This document shows, piece by piece, positions 35,982 through 44,039 of a stretch of 64,000 nt of DNA. Within the stretch, counting starts at the first letter, position 1; the number at the start of each line of letters is the position of its first letter. Source of the stretch: RBG-16-57-11 sp964503145 (GTDB taxonomy: Bacteria > Chloroflexota > Anaerolineae > Anaerolineales > UBA4823); assembly GCA_964503145.1 (NCBI GenBank), contig CAZCYV010000012.1, forward strand, positions 48,499-112,498, in the 5' to 3' direction. The notes under the pieces were generated by a model. The model was given only the letters and a program-made list of their open reading frames with translations. It had not been told where the DNA came from and did not search any database. Position numbers and translations under genes: made by a program.

Positions 35982-36795
35982 GTTTTCTCCTCGGTCGGCG
36001 GCAGTCTGGTACATTGGCACGATGGGCTTCAGCTATGCCGATTGGAACGGCGTGTTTTACCCCGCCGATCTGCCGGCGCAGAAGCGCCTGACTTATTATA
36101 GCCGCATTTTTAACGCCGTGGAGGTCGATTCGACCTTCTACGGCGTCCCGCGCCCGGCGAGCGTGCGCGGCTGGGCGGCTTCCACCCCGGCGGAATTCCG
36201 CTTCTCGGTCAAGACGCCGCGCCAGTTCACCCACGAAGCCGGGCTGGTGGGCGTGCAGGGCGAGCTGCTGAAGTTCATCCACACCGTCCAGCTTTTGGAG
36301 GAGAAGCTGGGCGCCATCCTGTTCCAGTTCCCGCCCTCGTTCACCGCAGAGCGCCTGCCGGCGCTGCTGGATTGCCTGGCCGGGCTGCCCCGCGGCGTGC
36401 GCTATGCGGTTGAGGTTCGCCACCGCTCCTGGTACAATCCAGAGGACGATCCACCCCTGGCGCAGGCGCTGCGCGGCCTGGGCGTGTGCTGGGCGGCCAC
36501 GGAGTTCCCCGACCTGCCCCGGCGCATCTACCTCACCGCCGATTTCCTGTACCTGCGCTGGATCGGTCAGCACGGGACTTTTCAGCGCCACGACCGGGAG
36601 CGCATCGACCGCAGCGAGCAACTGCGCCATTGGTGGCAGCTTTTGCAGGAGCCGCTCTCCCAGGTGGGCGTGGCCTTCGGCCTTTTCAACAACGATTACG
36701 CCGGTTTCGCCGCCGGGACGGCCAACCGCTTCAAGGAGCTGGCCGGCCTGCCGTCGAAGCCTTTTCAACTGCCACAGCAGGGCAAACTATTCTAA
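35980..36795 (+). CDS. DUF72 family protein
   Basis: 271 residues. TIM-barrel DUF72 protein: VWYIGTMGFSYADWNGVFYP at the start, NAVEVDSTFYGVPRP, FRFSVKTPRQFTHE, GAILFQFPPSFTAERL, YAVEVRHRSWY and a late YLRWIGQHGTF. The biochemical role of the family is unproven. The ATG at 35980 is the only plausible in-frame start near the conserved YIGT opening, so its start codon overlaps that of the glutaredoxin gene on the other strand. ctaA follows closely. Confidence 0.88.
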   Translation: MFSPRSAAVWYIGTMGFSYADWNGVFYPADLPAQKRLTYYSRIFNAVEVDSTFYGVPRPASVRGWAASTPAEFRFSVKTPRQFTHEAGLVGVQGELLKFIHTVQLLEEKLGAILFQFPPSFTAERLPALLDCLAGLPRGVRYAVEVRHRSWYNPEDDPPLAQALRGLGVCWAATEFPDLPRRIYLTADFLYLRWIGQHGTFQRHDRERIDRSEQLRHWWQLLQEPLSQVGVAFGLFNNDYAGFAAGTANRFKELAGLPSKPFQLPQQGKLF

Positions 36796-36807
36796 GGAGC
36801 ATCGTGA

Positions 36808-37770
36808 ATGACGCGCACACGCTTTTCGACCTACGCCTGGCTCGTCCTGGGCTATAACATTCTGGTCATCCTGTGGGGCGCCTATGTGCGCGCCACGGGG
36901 TCTGGGGCGGGCTGCGGCAGCCACTGGCCGTTGTGCAACGGGGTGGTGGTGCCGCGCCAGCCGCAGGTGGAGACGATCATCGAGTTCACCCATCGCCTGA
37001 CCAGCGGGTTGGCCTTCCTGCTGGTGTTAGGGATGTTCATCTGGGCCTTCCGCGCCCATCCCCGCGGGCACCCGCTGCGCCTGGGGGCGGCGCTTTCGAT
37101 GCTGTTCATCATCACCGAGGCGCTGGTGGGCGCCGGGCTGGTGCTCTTCGGCTGGGTGGCCGACGACCAGTCGCTCGGGCGGGTGATCTCGATCTCCGTC
37201 CACCTGGTCAACACCTTCCTGCTGCTGGCGGCGCTAACGCTGACCGCCTGGTGGGCCTCCGGCGGCGAGCGGGTGGCGCTGCGCGGTCAGGGGCTGACCC
37301 CCTGGCTGTTCGCCTTGGGCTTCCTGGGCGTGCTGGTCCTGGGCGTCTCCGGCGCGATCACTGCCCTGGGCGATACCCTGTTCCCCGCCGGTTCGCTGGC
37401 GCAGGGCGTTGCTCAAGATTTCGACCCCACCGCTCATTTCCTGGTGCGCCTGCGAGTCTGGCATCCGCTGATCGCCCTGCTCAACGGGCTGTACCTGCTC
37501 TTGCTGGGCGGGCTGATCTACCTGTTCCGTGCCACGCCGCACATCCAGCGCCTGGCGCAGGCTCTGGGGGCGCTGTTCCTGGCGCAGCTCTTCGCCGGGG
37601 TGATCAACCTGGTACTGCTGGCGCCGGTATGGATGCAACTTGTGCACCTGCTGCTGGCCGACTTGGTGTGGATCACGCTGGTGTCGCTGGCCGCGGCCAA
37701 TTTCGGCGAGAGCGAACTGCGCCAGAATTTGCCGCTGAAGACCGCCGCGGGCAGCATGAAGCCAGCATAG
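36808..37770 (+). CDS. ctaA: Heme A synthase (COX15/CtaA family)
   Basis: 320 residues and eight predicted membrane helices in two four-helix halves. It oxidises the C8 methyl of heme O to the formyl group of heme A, for aa3-type cytochrome oxidases. Heme-ligand His residues lie in EFTHRLTSG, ISVHLVNTFLL, RVWHPLIALLNG and QLVHLLLADLVW. The motif GAYVRATGSGAGCGSHWPLC holds the Cys pair region. AAGGAG lies 8 bases before the ATG. No ctaB or cox genes are in view. Confidence 0.93.
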   Translation: MTRTRFSTYAWLVLGYNILVILWGAYVRATGSGAGCGSHWPLCNGVVVPRQPQVETIIEFTHRLTSGLAFLLVLGMFIWAFRAHPRGHPLRLGAALSMLFIITEALVGAGLVLFGWVADDQSLGRVISISVHLVNTFLLLAALTLTAWWASGGERVALRGQGLTPWLFALGFLGVLVLGVSGAITALGDTLFPAGSLAQGVAQDFDPTAHFLVRLRVWHPLIALLNGLYLLLLGGLIYLFRATPHIQRLAQALGALFLAQLFAGVINLVLLAPVWMQLVHLLLADLVWITLVSLAAANFGESELRQNLPLKTAAGSMKPA

Positions 37771-37797
37771 CGCAAAAAATCACCGAGACACAGAAAC

Positions 37798-39861
37798 ATG
37801 GAAGGGTCTATGGCCGAGTCAACCGATGCACAAGCCCGGCAGCGCCTGGAGCAACTGCGCCGCGAAATCCACTTCCACAACTACCGCTACCACGTCCTGG
37901 ATGCTCCACTGATCAGCGACTACGAGTTCGACCGCCTGATGGCCGAGCTGCGCCAGATCGAGGCCGAGCACCCCGAATGGATCACCCCCGATTCACCCAC
38001 GCAACGCGTCGGGGCGCAGCCAGCGGCGCGCTTCGAAAAGGTGCGCCACCCCGCTCCGATCCTCAGTCTGGCCAACGCCTTCTCCGTCCAGGATGTGTAC
38101 GCCTGGAACGAGCGCATCACCCGCCTGGATGAGCGGGTGGCCCACACCGATTACGTCGTCGAGCCGAAGATCGACGGCCTGTCGGTGGTGTTACACTACC
38201 GTGATGGCGTCTTCGTCCAGGGAGCAACGCGCGGCGACGGCGAGGTGGGCGAGGATGTGACCGGCAACCTGCGCACGGTGCGCACGGTACCGCTGCGACT
38301 GCCGGTCGATCCCTCCGGCCCGCTCGCCCCGGCCTACCTGGTGGTGCGCGGCGAGGTGTTCATCAACATCGCCGATTTCGAGGCGCTCAACCGCCGCCTG
38401 GAAGAGGCCGGCGAGAAGACCTATCTGAACCCGCGCAACACCGCCGCCGGTTCGCTGCGCCAGCTCGACCCGGCGCTCACCGCCTCCCGCCCGCTCAACC
38501 TGCTGGTCTATCAGATCGTGGTCTTCGAGGGCGCGTCGGGCGGCCCCGACCGTCCACCCGCCACTCAATGGGAAACCCTGAACTACCTGCGCGCCCTGGG
38601 CTTTCCCGTCTCCAAAGACGCCAGCTATCACCCCAACCTGGATTCGGCCCTGGCGGAGGTGCAGTCCTGGGAGCGCCGCCGCTTCGATCTGCCCTTCGAG
38701 GCCGACGGCATGGTGATCAAGATCAACGACCTGACGCTGGCCGCCGACCTGGGCTACGTGGGCAAGGATCCGCGCGGTGCCATCGCCTTCAAGTTCCCCG
38801 CCCAGGAGGTCACCACCCGCCTGCTGGATATCGGCGTCAACGTCGGACGCACCGGCGTACTCACTCCTTATGCCATGCTGGAGCCGGTGGATATCGGCGG
38901 GGTGATCGTCAAGCAGGCCACGTTGCACAACTTCGACTACATCGCCGAGAAGGATATCCGCATCGGCGATCGGGTGCGGGTGAAGCGCGCCGGCGAGGTA
39001 ATCCCCTACGTCATTGGGCCGGTGGTCGAACTGCGCAGCGGGAATGAGCCGGTGTATCAGCCGCCCAGCGTCTGCCCGGCGTGCGGCGAGCCGGTGGAGA
39101 AGCTCTCCGGTGAGGTGGCCTGGTACTGCGTCAACGCCTCCTGCCCGGCGCAGCTCATCCGCAACCTGGAGCACTTCGTCTCGCGCGGGGCGATGGACAT
39201 CGTCGGCCTGGGGATCAAGATCGTCGAGCAGCTTGTCGAAAGCGGCCTGGTGCACGATGTGGCCGACCTGTACACCCTGCGCAAGGAGGACCTGCTGAAG
39301 CTGGAGGGCTTTGCCGAGAAGAAGGCCGACAATCTGCTGGCGGCCATCGAGGCCTCCCGCCGCCAGCCGCTGGCGCGGCTGATCACCGCCCTGGGCATCC
39401 GCGGGGTGGGCGAGGTGATGGCCGCCGACCTGGCGCGGGTTTACCCCGACCTGGAAGCGCTCTCCCGCGCCACACTGGACGAGCTGCAGACCATCGAGGG
39501 CGTCGGCCCCAACACCGCCCAGGCCATCGTGGACTGGTTCGCGCGCCCGGCCAACCGCCAGGTGATCGCCAAGCTGCGCGCCGCCGGGGTGTGGCCGCGC
39601 GCCGAGGCCCCCGCCCAGCCCGTCGGCGCCCAGCCGCTGGCCGGGCTGACCTTCGTCATCACCGGCACATTGCCGACCATGTCCCGCGAAGAAGCGAAAG
39701 AGTACATTCAGGCGCACGGCGGCAAGGTGACCGACTCGGTGAGCAAGAAGACCAGCTACCTGGTGGCCGGCGAAGCCGCCGGCTCCAAGCTGGCCAAAGC
39801 CCGGGAGCTGGGCGTGCCGATTTTGGACGAGACGGGGCTGAGGAAGATGTGCGAAGGGTAA
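37798..39861 (+). CDS. ligA: NAD-dependent DNA ligase
   Basis: 687 residues. It seals nicks using NAD. Domain order: Ia (HNYRYHVLDAPLISDYEFDR), adenylation with the nucleophilic Lys in VEPKIDGLSV, OB fold (VGRTGVLTPYAMLEPV), a four-Cys zinc finger (CPACGEP ... CVNASCPAQ), tandem helix-hairpin-helix (ITALGIRGVGEVMAADLA; TIEGVGPNTAQAI), and a BRCT domain (FVITGTLPTMSREEAKEYI). Start ATG 37798 or 37810; neither has a strong binding site. It converges on the methyltransferase gene with only two bases between stops. Confidence 0.96.
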   Translation: MEGSMAESTDAQARQRLEQLRREIHFHNYRYHVLDAPLISDYEFDRLMAELRQIEAEHPEWITPDSPTQRVGAQPAARFEKVRHPAPILSLANAFSVQDVYAWNERITRLDERVAHTDYVVEPKIDGLSVVLHYRDGVFVQGATRGDGEVGEDVTGNLRTVRTVPLRLPVDPSGPLAPAYLVVRGEVFINIADFEALNRRLEEAGEKTYLNPRNTAAGSLRQLDPALTASRPLNLLVYQIVVFEGASGGPDRPPATQWETLNYLRALGFPVSKDASYHPNLDSALAEVQSWERRRFDLPFEADGMVIKINDLTLAADLGYVGKDPRGAIAFKFPAQEVTTRLLDIGVNVGRTGVLTPYAMLEPVDIGGVIVKQATLHNFDYIAEKDIRIGDRVRVKRAGEVIPYVIGPVVELRSGNEPVYQPPSVCPACGEPVEKLSGEVAWYCVNASCPAQLIRNLEHFVSRGAMDIVGLGIKIVEQLVESGLVHDVADLYTLRKEDLLKLEGFAEKKADNLLAAIEASRRQPLARLITALGIRGVGEVMAADLARVYPDLEALSRATLDELQTIEGVGPNTAQAIVDWFARPANRQVIAKLRAAGVWPRAEAPAQPVGAQPLAGLTFVITGTLPTMSREEAKEYIQAHGGKVTDSVSKKTSYLVAGEAAGSKLAKARELGVPILDETGLRKMCEG

Positions 39862-39863
39862 AG

Positions 39864-41096
39864 CTAAAAATATCTATTCCTGCGCAAAAACACAATACTT
39901 TCTCTTGCTGGTTCTCGGCCGAATTGTCCCATCTGTTGAGCGCTATTTCCACGTAGCCGAGCGATCCAGGCAGTGACAAAGCAGTATCCCACATTTTGTC
40001 CCACCTCAATAAGGATTTCGTCCACAGGGACCATTACTCCTGCATGGCGCACATTCCCCACAACAAAGGCACATATTCCACCTGGTTTCAAGTGCTGGCG
40101 AAGAGATCGCAACGCCAGATACATGTCTTCAAAATACCCGCTAAGGAGAGGCCGCACGCGCGGATCAACATTGGCTGGCAAGCAGTCCAGGATTTCGATC
40201 AATCTACTGGGCTGAGTATAGCCATTGGCGCTCAACGGCGGCTCTTTTGCTTCCACGTGTGAGCGGATGGATCCGTGTCGGAATCCCTTAATTTCGCTTT
40301 CAGTGACACCCAGGGACAAGAGTTCGATGTGAAAAATCCGCGAATAGTCATGGCGGTTAGGGTAAGGCGGCGAAGTGATGACAAGGTCGTATTCACCCTG
40401 CAGATCGTCCAGTCGACGGGCGTCATTGTGTAAAATCTGGGCCGGGGGCCATTCCTCCGACGCGACATCCGCTATGTACAGATGGGCTTGTTGCGCAAAG
40501 CGCTTTTGGATGGATAGGCTTTGATCCTCTATTTCCACCCAGCGGAACCAGCCGCCATCGGGCCGGGCGCGGCTGAGACTCTGCTGGACGCGCAAAAGCA
40601 CCAGTCGGAAAAAGTCGGCTGCCGGTTGGGGCAGATCGTCTATCTGTTGGCGGAGACCGTTGAGATGAGCCATTTCGTCAGCGGTGAAGGCTCTGCTAAT
40701 ACGTTCCGCGCGCTCGCCATCATCCCTGATCGGTCGGTAGCGCCCTAACACCGTTCCCAAGCATTCTTCCAGCATTGATTTGTCGTAGTTTACCAGTTTG
40801 ACCCGGCTAACAAATAGACTAAGCGGCGATAGATCGCTGCCGACGGCTGCATATCCCAATTCCCTGGCGCGCAGAACCGTTGTGCCGGCGCCAACAAAGG
40901 GGTCGAGTATGCGCTTATCTCTACCTATTGGGTAGGCGCGCAAGATTTCGTCAATTAATTGGGGGGAGAAACTGTGCGGAAACCAAAACCAGCGATGGAT
41001 GGGCTGATCACGCAGCAGCCGCGGCGTGACGTGATGCCGCAGGTCAAGGCGGTACTCAAAGCCTTCTGGCAGGGCAGGCAGGTCGCTCGCTCTCAT
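39864..41096 (-). CDS. DNA methyltransferase (TSPPY type) of the NurA-HerA operon
   Basis: 410 residues. The SAM motif DPFVGAGTTVLRARELG (residues 65-81) precedes the catalytic TSPPYPNRHDYSR (241-253), an order opposite to the solitary enzyme at 16775. The SPPY sequence favours N4-cytosine, though N6-adenine cannot be excluded. A C-terminal region (AFVVGNVRHAGVMVPVDEIL) resembles other site-specific DNA methylases. Its ATG overlaps the HerA stop in an ATGA, so it is co-translated with the ATPase. It could mark self DNA for the nuclease partner or modify the target. Last gene of a four-gene operon. Confidence 0.88.
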   Translation of the reverse strand: MRASDLPALPEGFEYRLDLRHHVTPRLLRDQPIHRWFWFPHSFSPQLIDEILRAYPIGRDKRILDPFVGAGTTVLRARELGYAAVGSDLSPLSLFVSRVKLVNYDKSMLEECLGTVLGRYRPIRDDGERAERISRAFTADEMAHLNGLRQQIDDLPQPAADFFRLVLLRVQQSLSRARPDGGWFRWVEIEDQSLSIQKRFAQQAHLYIADVASEEWPPAQILHNDARRLDDLQGEYDLVITSPPYPNRHDYSRIFHIELLSLGVTESEIKGFRHGSIRSHVEAKEPPLSANGYTQPSRLIEILDCLPANVDPRVRPLLSGYFEDMYLALRSLRQHLKPGGICAFVVGNVRHAGVMVPVDEILIEVGQNVGYCFVTAWIARLRGNSAQQMGQFGREPARESIVFLRRNRYF

Positions 41097-42805
41097 TTCT
41101 TCACACGGCCTTGCTGGAACGGCGGACGCGGGAAGCGGATCTTGACCGGCTGGCGGTAAATCGGATGCGACAAGATCAGTTCGCCTTTGTCCAGCCGCGT
41201 CAGGTGCATCTTGATGTCCTTATCCAGAAAGCGATAGTTGCCCTCGTTGACTTCGGCACTGTCGGTGCGGCCCAATACTTTGGTTGCGGCGTTGCCCGTC
41301 ACGCGCGGATGGACGGCGCTCAGGAACTGCTGCGCTGAGAACAAGATGATGCCAAACGAACGCCCGCGTTCGGCAATGTCCAGAACTTGTTCCACAATCG
41401 GCGAATCGGCCGCTTCCCCCCGGCTAGGGGCATATTTGTTCAATTCGTCCACAAAGACAATCACCTTTTCTGGTAATTCATCTTCTGTCTCCAGCGCCGT
41501 TTCGCCGGAATAAAGGGCGTACACGGTGCGCAGCACATCCCCAAAGACCAGCGTTTGCTCGACATCGGTCAGGCGGGCAATATCCACCACATAGGTGTGA
41601 CCGCCCTTTATTTTGCCGATCTCGGCCTCAATGGTGGTCATGCGCGTGCTGAGTTGTGACACAAACAGCCCGCTCTGGCGGGTCTGCACGGCACGACGCA
41701 GCAGACGCAGAAAACGGCCAACGGAAGATGCGGCAATGTTCCCGAATTTCTGCGGAATCCCCTGCTCCGAAAGCGGCGGTTTGGAGAGCAAATCCTGCCA
41801 GGTTTTGATCTCCCGCCATTTGGACTCATTGCCCTGCAACCCCTGACTGACCTCGCCGATGAGGGCGCCGAGCGTATCCCAGGGATCGGGCACATGGGAA
41901 AGCAGCAAATCCAGTTTGGAGGCGGTCGTCTTCAGGTCGTAAGCGTAGGTTTGGTGCAGCGGAACGCTCTCCCCAAAACTGTTCGGACGGCCGGTGGTTT
42001 GGGTCTGTTTACCCCAGGGCAGCAGGTAGTGGACGCGTTCCTCCGGCCACGGGTCGGGCCGCAAGCCCATTTTTGCCCATACATGTTTCTCCTCTTCCGC
42101 CAGAGGACGCGCTTCGTGAATATGGAGCAGGTCATCGTACTTGACGTTGAGCAGAATAACAGCAATTCTCTCGCTAGAGACGGTTTGCAAAATGGACTGA
42201 ATCAGGAAAGTGATGTACGAAGTCTTGGTTGCCAGGCCGGAGATGCCGCTGATGTTCACGTGCCCGGCTTCTGGCCCCAGGACGTAGTCCACATCCAGAT
42301 AGGCCACGGCTTCGGCGCCATTGCTCATTTGAATCAGGCCAGCGGGGATGCGCACGGTACGCCCCTCGCGCTTTTCTTTTTCGGCCATTGTGTCAATGCC
42401 CAACGCATTGTGGATGCCGGCCTCATCCGCAAAGCGGACGCGGGCCTCGCTTTGCACGGGCATGTAGATTTCTTTGTCGTTGGAAAGCACCGAGATATCG
42501 GCCACGTTTGCGCCCTGGCGCGGTGTGTTGGGCTCATCCACCAGTTCGCCAAAGTCGTTGGAGATAAAGTTGGAAAGATGGCCGGCAGCATCGGTCACGT
42601 GACGGATGTTAGTGACCAGTCCGTAGGTGTAGCTGCCCTCCAGATGCTCGGCGGCGACGATGTCGAAGGGGTTCAGCCGCTCGCCAGGGCGAATCCAGAA
42701 AGAAAAGCGGTCGGCGGTATTGGGTTCGCGTTCGGTGGCCGAAGCGCGGCCAATGATTTCGGCTTGCTGATCAGGTTGGGTAATTTCAGGGTTCTCTGAG
42801 GTCAT
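41093..42805 (-). CDS. HerA-like (DUF87) FtsK/HerA-family ATPase with non-canonical P-loop
   Basis: 570 residues. The N-terminal HAS-barrel-like domain (about 35-130) includes FDIVAAEHLEGSYTYGLV. Residues 187-196, GISGLATKTS, are the P-loop, with Ala-Thr in place of the usual Gly before Lys. Walker B is VIVFVDELN (448-456). FGIILFSAQQFLSAVHPRV (484-502) and VLGRTDSAEV match the sensor and arginine-finger regions of HerA. HerA ATPases form hexamers that translocate DNA and drive the NurA nuclease. The ATG at 42805 is chosen for AGGAG 7 bases upstream; an ATG at 42823 overlaps the NurA stop. Overlaps the methyltransferase by four bases. Confidence 0.83.
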   Translation of the reverse strand: MTSENPEITQPDQQAEIIGRASATEREPNTADRFSFWIRPGERLNPFDIVAAEHLEGSYTYGLVTNIRHVTDAAGHLSNFISNDFGELVDEPNTPRQGANVADISVLSNDKEIYMPVQSEARVRFADEAGIHNALGIDTMAEKEKREGRTVRIPAGLIQMSNGAEAVAYLDVDYVLGPEAGHVNISGISGLATKTSYITFLIQSILQTVSSERIAVILLNVKYDDLLHIHEARPLAEEEKHVWAKMGLRPDPWPEERVHYLLPWGKQTQTTGRPNSFGESVPLHQTYAYDLKTTASKLDLLLSHVPDPWDTLGALIGEVSQGLQGNESKWREIKTWQDLLSKPPLSEQGIPQKFGNIAASSVGRFLRLLRRAVQTRQSGLFVSQLSTRMTTIEAEIGKIKGGHTYVVDIARLTDVEQTLVFGDVLRTVYALYSGETALETEDELPEKVIVFVDELNKYAPSRGEAADSPIVEQVLDIAERGRSFGIILFSAQQFLSAVHPRVTGNAATKVLGRTDSAEVNEGNYRFLDKDIKMHLTRLDKGELILSHPIYRQPVKIRFPRPPFQQGRVKK

Positions 42806-42822
42806 GGGATGACTCCTGAACA

Positions 42823-43764
42823 TTAGATTCGAACGCCCATTTGCGGCCAGCGAATAGCGGCTTTCAGGACTTCTTCGAAGTAAAACCGGTCTTTGATAAC
42901 CCGTTCGGCCAGGCTGATCGCATACAGATGGGCGTGCCAGCGGTTATCCCACCCGTGCGGGGTGACGCAGCGCTCGGCCATTACCCAGCCGCTGATTTGG
43001 TCAACCAGGTCAGAATCCACCGGCTGGCGGCCCGGGTTGGGCAATTCCACTTTGACCACCCCCATCAGCGGGTAATCTAGCCCGCGCTGAGGGCGGATGC
43101 GAACGTACCAAAACACAATGGCGCCTTCGCGTTCCTGCGCTGGCCAGCGCGGGAAGACCGCCGTGCGCTGATTGACCTGCAGCCCGGCCAGCATGGAGTA
43201 TAGATTCATCTGCGTGGCTCGCGGTCCGCTGCCCAGGCCAAAGAGCGTATCGCGGCGGAAGGACTTGGCGATGCCAATCAGCGGCAGGCCGTTCCAGTCC
43301 ATGTATTCTGTGCCAAGCGCGCCGTCCAGCACCAGCCAGTCTTCGCCTGTGCGCTGCAGCCCTTCACGCGCCAGGGCGACTTCCAATTCGCGCATCGCCC
43401 AGTTGGCGCGGTGGGCACCGCGCGAGCGCGGTTCGACCACGCCCAACGCCTCGCTGAAGCGGTCTTTGCTATCGTTGGTAGAGCGGAGCAGGATGTTGGG
43501 CGCACCGGCGATGGCCTGCGCTACGGCTTGCCAGAGCGACTCCGAAAGCGACTGCTGGTCCATCAGGAGCAGGATTTTGTGTTCCACCGCGGCGCGACGG
43601 ACGCGGCCATCATCTTCCCGAAAGACCGCCGCCGCGCCCACTTGACCGAGTTGCACCGGGCTGGAGCGCTCCCGTTCGAGCAGGGTGCCGATGAAATAGA
43701 CTTTGGCCGAGCCGTCCAGGAAGTAACGCAGGCGGTGTTCTCGGCGGCGCGGGATGGGGGTCAC
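42823..43764 (-). CDS. NurA-like nuclease
   Basis: 313 residues from a GTG start. It shows the NurA pattern: an Asp in RYFLDGSAKVYFIG (D17), a second Asp in WLVLDGALG (D147), a Lys in IGIAKSF (K167), then a strand region VFWYVRIRPQRGLDYPLMGV and a late His-rich segment WHAHLYAISLAERVI. NurA is an RNase H-like fold, Mn-dependent end-processing nuclease that works with HerA. The gene is directly ahead of herA (stop overlaps the alternative HerA ATG). In this island it is more likely a defence effector than a repair enzyme, but that is inference. Confidence 0.75.
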   Translation of the reverse strand: MTPIPRRREHRLRYFLDGSAKVYFIGTLLERERSSPVQLGQVGAAAVFREDDGRVRRAAVEHKILLLMDQQSLSESLWQAVAQAIAGAPNILLRSTNDSKDRFSEALGVVEPRSRGAHRANWAMRELEVALAREGLQRTGEDWLVLDGALGTEYMDWNGLPLIGIAKSFRRDTLFGLGSGPRATQMNLYSMLAGLQVNQRTAVFPRWPAQEREGAIVFWYVRIRPQRGLDYPLMGVVKVELPNPGRQPVDSDLVDQISGWVMAERCVTPHGWDNRWHAHLYAISLAERVIKDRFYFEEVLKAAIRWPQMGVRI

Positions 43765-43779
43765 GTCATGGTAGAGTCT

Positions 43780-43959
43780 TCAGCGCGTTTCCCAAACGGA
43801 AGTGACTTTTTCATCCCGTCCGCCTGCAGCGCGGTCATAGGCCTCTTCCAAATCCGGCGAGACCATGTCCACGATGGCCTGGCCGGTAGCCGGCAGGACG
43901 CGCCCCTCGCGGGTCAGGATTTCCAGGGCGGGTTGCAAGGGGGCAAACGGGTTGGGCAT
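43780..43959 (-). CDS. Small 59-residue protein leading the NurA-HerA-methyltransferase operon
   Basis: 59 residues, read directly from the sequence: starts MPNPFAPLQPALEILTREGR, includes VLPATGQAIVDMVSPDLEEA, ends DEKVTSVWETR. AAGGA lies 8 bases before the ATG, and the stop is 15 bases before the NurA GTG. Mixed charged and amphipathic, no membrane segment, no Cys. I recognise no family. Its conserved-looking composition and tight spacing suggest a real accessory subunit. An alternative 43-codon frame starting at 44002-43980 has a good CAGGAG site but runs through this gene in another frame and is less likely. Confidence 0.55.
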   Translation of the reverse strand: MPNPFAPLQPALEILTREGRVLPATGQAIVDMVSPDLEEAYDRAAGGRDEKVTSVWETR

Positions 43960-44009
43960 AACCTGGTTCCTTCGTGTGAATTATTATTATCATGAATTCT
44001 CCTGGCCAA

Positions 44010-44038
44010 AATTACAAAAAACGGGTTTTTTTGTAATT
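44010..44038 (-). terminator. AT-rich hairpin between the Fic gene and the NurA-HerA operon
   Basis: An inverted repeat AATTACAAAAAA ... TTTTTTTGTAATT with a CGGG centre lies directly after the Fic stop. It could end the upstream transcript in either direction (A and T runs on both arms) or serve as an operator for the downstream operon, whose leader is AT-rich. Confidence 0.5.
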
Positions 44039-44039
44039 G

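Noticed and set aside
43871..44002. 43-codon frame beginning MIIIIHTKEPG with a good CAGGAG site ahead of the NurA operon.
   Set aside because: It overlaps the 59-residue gene in another frame, and its residues after the first ten look like out-of-frame translation; a short regulatory leader peptide remains possible.
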